A stretch of 64,000 bases of DNA from Polaribacter filamentus (GTDB lineage Bacteria > Bacteroidota > Bacteroidia > Flavobacteriales > Flavobacteriaceae), in contig NZ_MQUA01000013.1 in the NCBI RefSeq assembly GCF_002943715.1, positions 1,543,001 to 1,607,000 of the forward strand. Reading direction: 5' to 3'. Below, one piece after another: positions 1-8,548 of this stretch. Positions within the stretch are counted from its first letter, which is position 1. Every line of letters begins with the position of its first letter. Both the position numbers and the translations under genes were made by a program. The notes under the pieces were generated by a model that had not been told where the DNA came from, searched no databases, and worked only from the letters and a program-made list of their open reading frames with translations.

Positions 1-103
1 ACAGCATGAAAATGTTATCATCAAAATTTTTGAGGAAGTACTCCTCTACCGCTTGGTTAAAATAAGGATCAAGACTCTGATTATCTATACAAAACATCTG
101 CAT
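1..103 (-). CDS. lipoate--protein ligase, N-terminal part (runs off the window)
   Basis: The reading frame starts at the ATG complementary to 101-103 and runs off the left edge, giving 34 residues. The segment LDPYFNQAVEEYFLKNFDDN matches the N-terminal signature of Bacteroidetes lipoate-protein ligases (DPYFN-A-EEY-LKNF). These enzymes attach lipoate to the E2 and GcvH carrier proteins. The catalytic domain is outside the window, so whether the gene is intact cannot be judged. It is the last member of the minus-strand iron-sulphur/redox block, and lipoyl synthesis is itself an Fe-S-dependent process. Confidence 0.7.
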   Translation of the reverse strand, partial: MQMFCIDNQSLDPYFNQAVEEYFLKNFDDNIFML

Positions 104-124
104 GAAAATAAAATTTAAGATGGG

Positions 125-274
125 TTAAAAAATTAAAGTTATACGTTTTGGAAAAATATTTACAGCTCTATAATCTTTTTGCCTCAACATTTGTGCTAGA
201 GACCCTTTACTCTTTTCGTCTATTTTAAACTGGCCAGCAAACTCAAGCAGATTATGTCCTTTACATATCTCCGT
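125..274 (-). pseudogene. possible transposase fragment (IS1595-like N-terminus)
   Basis: A 49-codon open stretch without a convincing start reads KGHNLLEFAGQFKIDEKSKG. This resembles the opening of IS1595-family transposases (KGQNLLEFS-RFKTDE-C), which continues into a zinc ribbon that is absent here. It ends just upstream of the lipoate ligase start. The match is short and from memory, so this is tentative. If right, it marks an old insertion between the lipoate ligase and the OsmC relic. Confidence 0.3.
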
Positions 275-334
275 TATACACCCTGTTTATTGATTCTAAA
301 ATACGTATTTATATATTGACCTCAATATATGTAA

Positions 335-780
335 TCAAAATACTCGTTCAATAATTATCTCAGTTAAAACCGCGTTTACAATAAAACATTCTTTAAGTTC
401 ACGGTGATGCATTTCATTTATTATCGTTTTATATATAATTCTATCTACTATAAATGTTATTTTTGGCCTCAAAAAAAGTTTTGTTATTGTCATTCTTGAT
501 TTTTTTCTAGCACAACTACCGCATTATCTTCATAAATTTCTATGATGTATTTTTTCATTGCCGCAAAAGCAAAAAAGATGGGCATCTGGCAACTTACCAA
601 TGAAGCGAAAAAAGCCTCTTCAAGGTTTATAAATTCCTTTTTACCAAGATATTTGGAGTAGCAGATTCCTTAATAACAATACCGCCTTATAATTAGGAAC
701 TTTACGCACGATTACACCTTTTTATAAGAAAAATCTTCTGACTCATTTTCCCAAAGTAAATTAATTTTATGTTGTGACAT
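335..780 (-). pseudogene. OsmC-family peroxidase relic
   Basis: Read on the minus strand from an ATG at 780, three frames together give a nearly full OsmC-type protein. It opens MSQHKINLLWENESEDFSYK, breaks with a stop, resumes as GGIVIKESATPN, breaks again, continues LEEAFFASLVSCQMPIFFAF, and ends ECFIVNAVLTEIIIERVF at a TGA (335-337). The central SCQM keeps the family cysteine. At least three lesions are visible, including an in-frame stop after the first ~22 codons. OsmC proteins reduce organic hydroperoxides with two cysteines. The gene is dead here; since lesions are multiple, sequencing error is an unlikely explanation. Confidence 0.75.
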
Positions 781-782
781 GA

Positions 783-1757
783 TTATTTTTTTAATGTGTT
801 AGATTTATTATTGAGGTTTATGGTTATTTTTTTCTTGTTATTTTTTTTACCTTTCTTTTCTTTATTATCAAAACGAGTTATGCTGTCCTGGCCTACAACG
901 TTTGTGTAAAAAAGAGGCTTGGCTACTAAAGATTTACTATTTTTTCGAGTTTTATCCTTCAATTCATCCAATATGCTACCGTCTTTATTCAATGTCTCAT
1001 CGTTGATGTAGCACTGAAATTTGCGGCCTTCCGACTTGGAAATGTTTTGATAACGGGTCTCAAAAGGAGAATCAGTTTTAAAATTAGTAGACCAAGTATG
1101 ACAGCATATATAACTTCCACAAGGACCAATATCGCCAATGCGAGAGGCTTCCTCACGTATTCCGATTTGACGCATTTCAATGCGTATATGAAAGGCTTTG
1201 GACAAGTCTTTAATTAACTCCCGATAATCAACACGCCCTTTGGCGGTATAATAAAATGTGGCTTTAGATGTATCGCCCTGATAATCTACATCGGTTAGTT
1301 TCATAGATAAGCCAAGTGCATTAGTTAGAACACGTGCTTTATACAAAGTATCCAATTCCATCTCTTTGCCAAGCTTCCATTTAGTTATATCACCAGGAGT
1401 GGCTCTGCGATAGATTTTTTTAACTACTTCCTTTGTACGCACATTTTTTTTCCTGAGTTGCATATTAACTAGCTCACCTGTTAAGGAAACATGCCCAACA
1501 TCATAACCTCCTAGAGTACCCTCAACAACAGCCAATTCTCCATTTTTAAAATATATGTTTTGATGATTAAGATAGAATTCCTTGCGGGATCCTTTAAATT
1601 TAATCTCTATAATCTTGGAAACTTTATAATCAGGAGGCATAACAATATCTGACATCCAGTCATATACATCTGATTGGCTGCTGCCATACATAAAGCTCGA
1701 CCCATTACTTTTGAAACCCTTAAGAACAGAAGAACCTTCCGTTGAATAATCATCCAT
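783..1757 (-). CDS. PSP1-domain (RicT/YaaT-like) protein, divergent
   Basis: 324 residues. The PSP1 core is clear: FYYTAKGRVDYRELIKDLSK followed by RIEMRQIGIREEASRIGDIG and the first cysteine motif GPCGSYICC. In typical family members a second motif (G-CG-LxCC-NYE) follows; here the aligned stretch is SEGRKFQCYINDE, with only one cysteine left. The C-terminus is a lysine-rich tail. PSP1 proteins such as Bacillus RicT (YaaT) form complexes that bind [4Fe-4S] clusters, which suits the neighbourhood. Losing the second cysteine group suggests a diverged or decaying paralogue. Start ATG at 1757; an OsmC relic lies immediately downstream. Confidence 0.7.
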   Translation of the reverse strand: MDDYSTEGSSVLKGFKSNGSSFMYGSSQSDVYDWMSDIVMPPDYKVSKIIEIKFKGSRKEFYLNHQNIYFKNGELAVVEGTLGGYDVGHVSLTGELVNMQLRKKNVRTKEVVKKIYRRATPGDITKWKLGKEMELDTLYKARVLTNALGLSMKLTDVDYQGDTSKATFYYTAKGRVDYRELIKDLSKAFHIRIEMRQIGIREEASRIGDIGPCGSYICCHTWSTNFKTDSPFETRYQNISKSEGRKFQCYINDETLNKDGSILDELKDKTRKNSKSLVAKPLFYTNVVGQDSITRFDNKEKKGKKNNKKKITINLNNKSNTLKK

Positions 1758-1833
1758 ATTTACCTATATTTTTAGTCCCTTTCGGGAGTGAATAAAACGC
1801 TAAACTTATCTGTTTAATAAACAGAGGTGGCAA

Positions 1834-2166
1834 TTAAAAGTCATCTTCATCAATTTCTGTGAGCATATTATAAGCTTCCTGTAATTCTAACAGCGTTTTT
1901 TTATTCTCACTTTTTTGGGCAATCTTAATTCCCTTTTTATAAATTTCTCCTGCTTTTTCTGTGTCATTCAGCGACTCATATAATTTTCCCAATTGATAGT
2001 AAGTCGCTATATAATTTTCATCATCCTTTATCAATTTCAAAAAGCAATCTCTCGCAGTATCATTTTTCTCGACCCTCACATATTCAAGTGCTAACGCATA
2101 TCTCAGAAAAGAGTCGTTGCTATCCTCATTTAAAAATTCTTGCAATTGTTCAATCCTACTTTTCAT
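1834..2166 (-). CDS. small TPR-repeat protein
   Basis: 110 residues made almost entirely of helical pairs. Two TPR-like units are visible: about residues 19-50 (FLRYALALEYVRVEKNDTAR) and 53-85 (ATYYQLGKLYESLNDTEKAG, EIYKKGIKIA). There is no signal peptide or membrane segment, so it is probably a cytoplasmic adaptor. It lies 76 bp upstream of the PSP1 gene on the same strand and may be co-transcribed with it. The partner is unknown. Confidence 0.7.
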   Translation of the reverse strand: MKSRIEQLQEFLNEDSNDSFLRYALALEYVRVEKNDTARDCFLKLIKDDENYIATYYQLGKLYESLNDTEKAGEIYKKGIKIAQKSENKKTLLELQEAYNMLTEIDEDDF

Positions 2167-2376
2167 TATTTTGTTTCTTTACTGAACTATTTTCCCAAAT
2201 GGAATAAAATATTGAATGGCTCTAATTGAGCGATAGCAACCTGATAAGATAACAGTTGAAATTAATACTGCTTTAATCTATCTAAAAGCAATACATTGAA
2301 ATCATTTATATCCTTATTTTAAATGAATTACAAACCAGAAAAACGACCTCTAACAGCAATTCTGTTTTTTAAATGT

Positions 2377-2892
2377 TTATATGTATTTTTCATATTGCCA
2401 ACTTTTTTCCAAGGGCACTTCCCAATTTTGCTCAAACGCTGCTTTAGTATTTACGAGGTTATTAAATACAGTTATCCCTTTTTGTATTTCTGGAAATGTG
2501 AGTGCATTTTTGAGCTCAGAAATAGGACATGAAATAATTTCTCCCTGCCCGACTTCGTTATTCAGGTGGATATTCTTTCTGTAAGCAACATTCATTCTAT
2601 CAAGGAGAGAAGTGTTTCCGCCGAAGTCGGATTCCAACTGCTGAATGAATTTAACTGACTTGTCAATTCCGCATCCGCTGGCTGAAGTCGTTTTTTCATC
2701 TACACATACTATAATAAAACGATTGTGAAAGATTTCAATACAAGCATTCATCGTTTTCCCGTGCGAAGTCCACTCAGAAAGAAAACCTTCTGTTTTATTT
2801 CTGAGTTGCGTAATTTCATTTTTAGAAAACTCACGGATCGATTGGTACACCCATACCCGTGAGTGCAATGGCATCTCTTTAAAGGTTATCAT
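2377..2892 (-). CDS. conserved Bacteroidetes protein (often labelled ABC transporter ATPase)
   Basis: 171 residues. Short conserved blocks such as RVWVYQSIR, WTSHGKTMNA, RFIIVCVDE, SGCGIDKSVKFIQ and FNNLVNT match a flavobacterial family that databases tend to call ABC transporter ATPase. No Walker A, Walker B or signature motif is present, so that name has no support from the sequence. It is soluble, with no signal peptide. The gene sits 18 bp downstream of the bacilliredoxin gene, so the two are probably in one operon. Function unknown. Confidence 0.6.
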   Translation of the reverse strand: MITFKEMPLHSRVWVYQSIREFSKNEITQLRNKTEGFLSEWTSHGKTMNACIEIFHNRFIIVCVDEKTTSASGCGIDKSVKFIQQLESDFGGNTSLLDRMNVAYRKNIHLNNEVGQGEIISCPISELKNALTFPEIQKGITVFNNLVNTKAAFEQNWEVPLEKSWQYEKYI

Positions 2893-2910
2893 TTATATCG
2901 CCTTTTTGTA

Positions 2911-3321
2911 TTAACAATAAGCCTCATAAGCGGCCTTTAGGTTCTCGGCAATTAGCTCTCCTGACCTTCCTTCAATATGATGGCGTTCTACAAAATGGAC
3001 TAATTTTCCATCTTTGAATAAGCCTATACAAGGGGATGACGGAGGAAAAGGCAGAAAATGTTTACGCGCCTGTTCAGTGGCTTCGCTATCAAAGCCAGCA
3101 AAAACAGTTGTAATACGGTTAGGGCGCTTAGTTGCGTGCAATGAAAGTTTTACTCCTGGACGTGCTGCACCAGCAGCACACCCGCAAACTGAATTAACAA
3201 CTACTAACACGGTGCCTTTTGAGTTAACGGCAGCATCTACTTCCGTTGCCTTTTGTAGGTCTTCAAAACCAACAGAGGTAAGTTCTTCCTTCATTGGCAT
3301 TACTAATTGTTCTGGATACAT
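2911..3321 (-). CDS. BrxA/BrxB-family bacilliredoxin (YphP/YqiW type)
   Basis: 136 residues, the usual length. The thioredoxin-like fold carries a CGC redox motif at residues 46-48 within VVNSVCGCAAGAARPG, the family signature. The C-terminal half PSSPCIGLFKDGKLVHFVER is also typical. In Firmicutes bacilliredoxins remove bacillithiol from oxidised proteins, and many Bacteroidetes carry the same family. It lies in the same orientation between Mrp and the conserved 171-residue protein, in a block rich in thiol and Fe-S functions. Cytoplasmic. Confidence 0.85.
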   Translation of the reverse strand: MYPEQLVMPMKEELTSVGFEDLQKATEVDAAVNSKGTVLVVVNSVCGCAAGAARPGVKLSLHATKRPNRITTVFAGFDSEATEQARKHFLPFPPSSPCIGLFKDGKLVHFVERHHIEGRSGELIAENLKAAYEAYC

Positions 3322-3512
3322 GGTGTATTATTTAAGAATTAAAATAAAATTCAAGGTTTTAAAGAGAACCCTAATAAACTCTATATAATTTTTTATTTTT
3401 ACTCGTATTTATAAGTAATTCGCTCGACCCGATATTAAAAACGGAATACAAGTTATATTTTATAAGTCCGTTAATTGGATTTTTGCGAAATAACAAGCGC
3501 CATTTTGATATT

Positions 3513-4610
3513 TTACCATTTAACATCTGCCACCTTAACTATTGGTTCTTTTGCATTTTGTATTGACACTTGTTGTGCTACCTTACGCGCCATTTCCATA
3601 TAGGCAGTAGCTTGCGGTGTATTGTAATCCAATACAGCTGGTTTTCCCGAATCACCAGCTTCGCAGATACTTTGTACCAGTGGTATTTCACCTAATAATG
3701 GAACTTCTAATTCTTCTGCAAGTTTTTTCGCTCCGTCCTTACCAAAAATGTAATATCGCTTCTCAGGCTCGTCTGGCGGACTGAAATAAGACATGTTTTC
3801 TACAATGCCTAAAACAGGTACATTTATTGACGGTAACTGAAACATTCCAACTCCTTTTTTTGCATCTGCCAAAGCCACAAATTGAGGAGTGCTTACAATT
3901 ACAACTCCATTCAAAGGAACGGCACCAACTAACGATAAATGAATGTCGCCGGTTCCGGGAGGTAAATCAATAATCATATAATCTAATTCCCCCCAATGTG
4001 CTTCCTGAAACAATTGAACAACCGCTTTTGATGCCATTGGCCCACGCCATACAAGGGCTTGGGCAGTATCAACAAAAAATCCGATAGATAATAATTTGAC
4101 ACCAAAACTTTCTATGGGCATCATTTTACTTACACCGTCAATCTCTTTACTCATAGGCGTTGCATCCATTACATCAAACATAATAGTTTGTGAGGGACCA
4201 TAAATATCGGCATCAACCAAACCAACCGATGCACCTAACTTCACCAAAGCTAAAGCTAAGTTGGAAGCCACTGTTGATTTCCCTACACCGCCTTTGCCAG
4301 ATGCTACCCCAATAATGTTTTTTACGTTTGGCAACATTGGTCCACTATTTTTACGTGCCGTTACATTAGAAGACATTTTCACATTTACAATAGCTTCCTC
4401 ATCTATATAATGCAAGACTGCATTTACACAAGCCTTGTGAATCATTTCTTTCATTGGGCAGGCAGGCGTTGTAAGCACTACGGTAAAATCTACATTTTTA
4501 CCAATTACTTCTAAGTCCTTTATCATACCCAATGTTACCAAATCTTTTTTCAAATCAGGGTCTTCTACATTCTTTAAAGCTTCTAAAACTTGTTCCTTCG
4601 TTATATTCAT
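3513..4610 (-). CDS. mrp: Mrp/ApbC/NBP35-type Fe-S cluster carrier ATPase
   Basis: 365 residues. An N-terminal DUF59/MIP18-like domain (about 1-85, with TTPACPM) is followed by a ParA/MinD-type P-loop ATPase: SGKGGVGKST at 104-113, the switch VDADIYGPSQ, and DLPPGTGD. Family members bind a [4Fe-4S] cluster at the dimer interface and hand it to target enzymes. Start ATG at 4610. The next gene upstream (WD40) ends 19 bp away on the same strand, and the position in the SUF/aconitase block supports a role in Fe-S maturation. Confidence 0.9.
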   Translation of the reverse strand: MNITKEQVLEALKNVEDPDLKKDLVTLGMIKDLEVIGKNVDFTVVLTTPACPMKEMIHKACVNAVLHYIDEEAIVNVKMSSNVTARKNSGPMLPNVKNIIGVASGKGGVGKSTVASNLALALVKLGASVGLVDADIYGPSQTIMFDVMDATPMSKEIDGVSKMMPIESFGVKLLSIGFFVDTAQALVWRGPMASKAVVQLFQEAHWGELDYMIIDLPPGTGDIHLSLVGAVPLNGVVIVSTPQFVALADAKKGVGMFQLPSINVPVLGIVENMSYFSPPDEPEKRYYIFGKDGAKKLAEELEVPLLGEIPLVQSICEAGDSGKPAVLDYNTPQATAYMEMARKVAQQVSIQNAKEPIVKVADVKW

Positions 4611-4629
4611 TTCGGCATCTTTTTATATG

Positions 4630-5577
4630 TTATTTTCTATTAACTTCCCTAATCATTACCATTTTATCATCCCCTACGGAAACTAAATAGTTATGATACG
4701 TACTCCAAATTAATTTGTTTACAGAATGCGTATGTGCTTCAAAATTTTCTTTTGTGATGCGTTTTAAAATTTGGTGCGTTTTTGCATCCCAAATTTTGAC
4801 GGTTTTATCACGGCTGGCAGTTGCAAATAAAGTTGCATCAGGATTAAATACGATATCATAAATAGCCCAGTTATGGGCAGGAATTGATTTTACTAATTCA
4901 TAATCTCCTACTTTCCAAATCTTTAAATGCGCGTCTCTTCCTCCTGTTAAAAGCAATTTACCATCGGGGCTGTATCGCACAATATTTGCTCCCACAGCTT
5001 TTTCTGTAAGTTGATGTGCAATAAAATCTTTTTTATATTCCAATGTATGCAGGTCAAATATGAGAATATTGGAATCACCTAAAGCAACAGCAACCTCTGA
5101 AGTTGCGTCATTAAAATCAATACTGCGGACTTTATTTTGTGATAGTTTTTTCATTTTAAGCAATGACAAAGTATCAAGGTCACATACTGCAAAGTTACCA
5201 TCGCCACCAGCTGTATAAAAGCAATTGGTTTTTAATGAATATTTTATATCAAAAACAGGTCCTCTGTGATGCTGTAGTATTTTGATTTCTTCTTTTTTAT
5301 TTAAATCAAGAATATGAATGGCACCGGTAGTTGTTCCCGCGAGTAAAATATTTTTTTCAGGAATGTGACAAATGGTATAAATAGGTGCGGGCAAAGCTGC
5401 TGAAAATTTTTCAGCTTGTAATGTTTCTAAATTCCACAATGCAATATATCGATCACTGCCCCCTGTAAAAATAGTTTGCTCAGAGAAACCTGTGTCCATT
5501 GCATATACACAACCACTATGTCCGGTAAGTGTTGCGATATGTTTTACATCAATACTCGGTTCTTTCATTGTTTCCAT
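4630..5577 (-). CDS. WD40-repeat protein
   Basis: 315 residues with about six to seven WD40 blades. Clear repeat ends are YIALWNLETL, HLKIWKVGDY and TVKIWDAKTH, each preceded by GH/GG-D turns such as LLLTGGRDA and LFATASRDK. No signal peptide, so it is a cytoplasmic beta-propeller. In eukaryotes the WD40 protein CIA1 works with NBP35/MIP18 proteins in Fe-S targeting. Here the WD40 gene is immediately upstream of the Mrp/NBP35 homologue and near a DUF59 gene; a comparable adaptor role is only an inference from position. Confidence 0.8.
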   Translation of the reverse strand: METMKEPSIDVKHIATLTGHSGCVYAMDTGFSEQTIFTGGSDRYIALWNLETLQAEKFSAALPAPIYTICHIPEKNILLAGTTTGAIHILDLNKKEEIKILQHHRGPVFDIKYSLKTNCFYTAGGDGNFAVCDLDTLSLLKMKKLSQNKVRSIDFNDATSEVAVALGDSNILIFDLHTLEYKKDFIAHQLTEKAVGANIVRYSPDGKLLLTGGRDAHLKIWKVGDYELVKSIPAHNWAIYDIVFNPDATLFATASRDKTVKIWDAKTHQILKRITKENFEAHTHSVNKLIWSTYHNYLVSVGDDKMVMIREVNRK

Positions 5578-5645
5578 TTATTTTATCGTTCTCCTAAAAA
5601 GATCTAATGTTTAGAAGTCTCATTTAACAATACTGTGCCGAAAAA

Positions 5646-7592
5646 TTATTTTTGCTTTACAAAATTAATAACGCCACCTTTTAAGATATGTTCAACTTGT
5701 CTCTCACTGATATTGTAAGTAAGTGGAATTTTAATATTTTTTCCAACTACAAATGCTGTTACTGAATCTCTGTTTTTAACGGCTATCCTCAGACCTTCTA
5801 TCCGTAAAACATCATCTTGTTCCAGTTTGTCCCAGTCGCTTGTATTTTTGAATTCGAAAGGAATTATACCAAAATTGATCAAGTTCTGCCAACCGATACG
5901 AGCATAAGATTTGGCAATGGCAAACTTTTGTCCAAGATACCGAGGAGATAGTGCAGCGTGCTCTCTACTTGAGCCTTGTGCGTAATTTTCGCCTGCTATA
6001 ATGCAAAATCCTGTATGTGTTTTTTGGTTTTGAATGGCGCGCTCATAGAAACTTTGGTCAATGGCATAATATGCATATTTACTAAGCTCTGGAATATTTG
6101 AACGTAAAGGCAGAACATCAGCACCTGCTTTTAGTATGCCATCTGTTGAGATGTCATCTCCCATTTTTAGTAGGATAGGGATTTCCAGTTCATCTGGAAG
6201 TTCTTCAAAATCAGGAAGGGTTTTAATGTTTGGTCCCTTCACCAATTCCGGAGATATTTCACTTGGAGCAATCAACAGCTTTTTATTTATCTTGATTTGT
6301 GTTGGGGCTGCCCATTTTGGATACCTAAAATTCATTACAGACTCGAGGTCTCGTGGATCTGTTATTTTCCCAGTAATCGCAGCAGCTATAGCCGTTTCTG
6401 GACTGCATAGGTATACTTGGTCATCAAGTGTCCCTGAACGTCCCGGAAAATTGCGTGGCATCGTTCGGATACTAATCGTATTGGTAGCAGGAGCCTGTCC
6501 CATACCAATACACCCCATACAACCCGATTGATGAAGGCGCGCGCCAGCAGCAATCAACGGTCCAAGTGCACCCATTTCTGTTAAATTTTCTAAGACTTGG
6601 CGAGAGGAAGGATTGATATCTAAAGAAACATCAGGAGAAACAACTTGACCTTTGACAATTTGAGAGGCAATCCAAAAATCACGTAATCCGGGATTTGCAG
6701 AAGAGCCAATAACAACTTGTTGTATTTTTAATCCGCTAACTTCTCTTACTGGAACAACATTTCCTGGACTGCCAGGAAGTGCAATTAAAGGTTCTAGTGT
6801 AGCTAGGTCTATTTCAATAGTAAGATCATACGTTGCTCCCTCATCGGCTTCCAATTTTATCCACTCGTCTTCCCTTCCTTCTTGTCTAAGAAATTCATGA
6901 GTGATTTCATCTGAAGGAAATACCGAAGTTGTAGCTCCTGTTTCTGTACCCATATTAGCGATAACATGACGATCCCATGCGCTCAGAGATTTCAGACCAG
7001 GTCCATAATATTCTAAGATATATCCACGCCCTCCTGTCACATCATACCTGCGAAGCATTTCTAAAATTATATCTTTAGCACTTACCCAATCGGGCAACTT
7101 CCCAATGAGTTTGATACCCATCACTTTTGGCATTTTAACAAAATACGGTTCACCTGCTGAAGCCATCGCTACATCCAATCCTCCTGTGCCGATTGCAAGC
7201 ATTCCAATACCTCCTCCGGCAGGAGTATGGCTGTCTGAACCCAATAGCGTTTTACCCGGTCTACCAAACCGCTCCATGTGCACTACATGGCTAATTCCGT
7301 TTCCTGATCTGCTGAACCAGTATCCAAATCGTGCAGCTGCCGACTGTAGAAATAGATGATCATCCATATTCTTATAATCCGTTTGAAGCAGATTATGATC
7401 TACATATTGTACCGCGACCTCTGGTTTTATTTTATTTAAATTAAATGCTTCCAATTCCAGCATGACCAATGTACCTGTGGCATCTTGTAATAATACCTGA
7501 TCAATTTTCAATCCGATTTCACTTCCGGGATTCATCTCACCAGAAATAAGATGAGAACTAATCAATTTTTGACTTACGTTTTGTAGTTTCAT
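5646..7592 (-). CDS. aconitate hydratase, Aquifex-type (TIGR01342-like)
   Basis: 648 residues, matching the ~650-residue Aquifex-type subfamily and shorter than AcnA or AcnB. The catalytic half shows GSDSHTPAGGGIGMLAIGTG and the cluster motif SGCMGCIGMGQAPAT (Cys358, Cys361). The swivel domain near the C-terminus has GENYAQGSSREHAA. The position of the third cluster cysteine (SCTN in classical aconitases) reads GSSAN at 296-300, a serine; whether that is normal for this subfamily I cannot confirm. It should interconvert citrate and isocitrate with a [4Fe-4S] cluster. The coding region looks richer in GC than its surroundings. Confidence 0.85.
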   Translation of the reverse strand: MKLQNVSQKLISSHLISGEMNPGSEIGLKIDQVLLQDATGTLVMLELEAFNLNKIKPEVAVQYVDHNLLQTDYKNMDDHLFLQSAAARFGYWFSRSGNGISHVVHMERFGRPGKTLLGSDSHTPAGGGIGMLAIGTGGLDVAMASAGEPYFVKMPKVMGIKLIGKLPDWVSAKDIILEMLRRYDVTGGRGYILEYYGPGLKSLSAWDRHVIANMGTETGATTSVFPSDEITHEFLRQEGREDEWIKLEADEGATYDLTIEIDLATLEPLIALPGSPGNVVPVREVSGLKIQQVVIGSSANPGLRDFWIASQIVKGQVVSPDVSLDINPSSRQVLENLTEMGALGPLIAAGARLHQSGCMGCIGMGQAPATNTISIRTMPRNFPGRSGTLDDQVYLCSPETAIAAAITGKITDPRDLESVMNFRYPKWAAPTQIKINKKLLIAPSEISPELVKGPNIKTLPDFEELPDELEIPILLKMGDDISTDGILKAGADVLPLRSNIPELSKYAYYAIDQSFYERAIQNQKTHTGFCIIAGENYAQGSSREHAALSPRYLGQKFAIAKSYARIGWQNLINFGIIPFEFKNTSDWDKLEQDDVLRIEGLRIAVKNRDSVTAFVVGKNIKIPLTYNISERQVEHILKGGVINFVKQK

Positions 7593-7637
7593 TGCTTATA
7601 AAATTTACGCCGACACTTTTTTACTTGTGTAATTCAG

Positions 7638-7718
7638 CAGGTTATTACTTTCATGCTAACCATCGCAACACGGTTTATTCTGTGAATGTCCGCATCGGTA
7701 GAGGGAAAATTTTTGATC
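7638..7718 (-). pseudogene. CDGSH iron-sulphur domain relic
   Basis: On the minus strand one frame reads FSLYRCGHSQNKPCCDG and then a TAG, followed by HESNN. This is the CDGSH/mitoNEET signature (CxCG-S-NKPxCDGxH) with a stop codon where the Ser/Thr before the histidine should be, and Y-R-C in place of C-R-C. CDGSH proteins bind a redox-active [2Fe-2S] cluster with three Cys and one His. No clean start or downstream frame is visible, so it is a relic. It lies between the aconitase gene and the SUF-linked genes. Confidence 0.65.
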
Positions 7719-8031
7719 TTTTGTTTATAAACTGTCCTCTTCTTTCCACATCTCAATACGTTCTTATACCAATATTAGATGGTTTGCAAGTCCAGTTGCA
7801 ATAACGTTTGTATTTTCCGTTTTATGGTTTTTTTATTCAAACCATTTATTCAACTACTATAGCTTCGGGATATTTATATTTATATTTATATACTTTATAA
7901 ACGGCCATATTTCTGACAGTTATTGTTGCTTTGTAATCCAACTTTATTTTAATTATTAGGCGGTTATCGATGATTATCTGTTTTGTTTACATGATACTCG
8001 TATTCTATTTTTCCTATTCTTTTCGCTAAAC
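7719..8031. other. gene-free spacer
   Basis: About 310 bp without a convincing gene on either strand. It includes a short run of TATATT-type repeats near 7875-7895. The part beside the CDGSH relic (7719-7805) may be its eroded N-terminal half. No promoter or terminator is evident. Confidence 0.4.
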
Positions 8032-8547
8032 TTAATTTTTTTTGGGCTGCTTGTATAAAGGAACCATTGAACATGCTTCGCCGTACATAATACTTTTTGC
8101 AACAGGGCGTAAAAGTCTGGTAATTTCAACATAAGCCGCTTTAGGCACAGGCAAATCGCCACAACCTTTTATAACGATACGGACATCTTTATAAGCATTG
8201 ATATTTAGTTTATTTAGTATCTCATTATACAAAACTGTTTCAAGTGTTTCTAAATCACCAAACACCACTTTTTTTACAAAAGGGGCTAAGTTTGTTGCCA
8301 ATAACATATACGCCCAGGTAGGAACAATAGCATCTTCAGAACAAATAAGTGCAACGTATTTATCTGTGTATGCACTCCAATCTTCATTTTTTATAAACTC
8401 ACGGAAATCTTTTTCTTTCAATATTAAACCTTGAAATAAGTGCTCTTTTATATCAAACAATACACGGTTTCCCTGAGGGTAAAACTCTTCAAGGTTGATG
8501 GTAATGATACCACTTTTTGCGACTCTATTAATTATTTCTTTTTCCAT
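8032..8547 (-). CDS. DUF2480-family protein of the SUF cluster
   Basis: 171 residues. Typical DUF2480 blocks are visible: SGIITINLEEFYP near the N-terminus, DWSAYTDKYVALICSEDAIVP in the middle, and VIKGCGDLPVPKAAYVEIT towards the end. The family is confined mainly to Bacteroidetes, where it accompanies suf genes; its biochemical role is unknown. It starts 1 bp after the DUF59 gene ends, so the two are translationally close and surely in one operon. Cytoplasmic. Confidence 0.85.
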   Translation of the reverse strand: MEKEIINRVAKSGIITINLEEFYPQGNRVLFDIKEHLFQGLILKEKDFREFIKNEDWSAYTDKYVALICSEDAIVPTWAYMLLATNLAPFVKKVVFGDLETLETVLYNEILNKLNINAYKDVRIVIKGCGDLPVPKAAYVEITRLLRPVAKSIMYGEACSMVPLYKQPKKN

Positions 8548-8548
8548 C

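Noticed and set aside
2377..2892. ABC transporter ATPase, the usual database name of this family
   Set aside because: No Walker A, Walker B or signature motif is present in the 171 residues; kept as conserved protein of unknown function.
3014..3388. Plus-strand open frame of 124 codons over the bacilliredoxin gene
   Set aside because: It is antisense to a clear family member; the same applies to the frames at 6136-6531, 23584-23991, 31160-31498 and 53047-53517.
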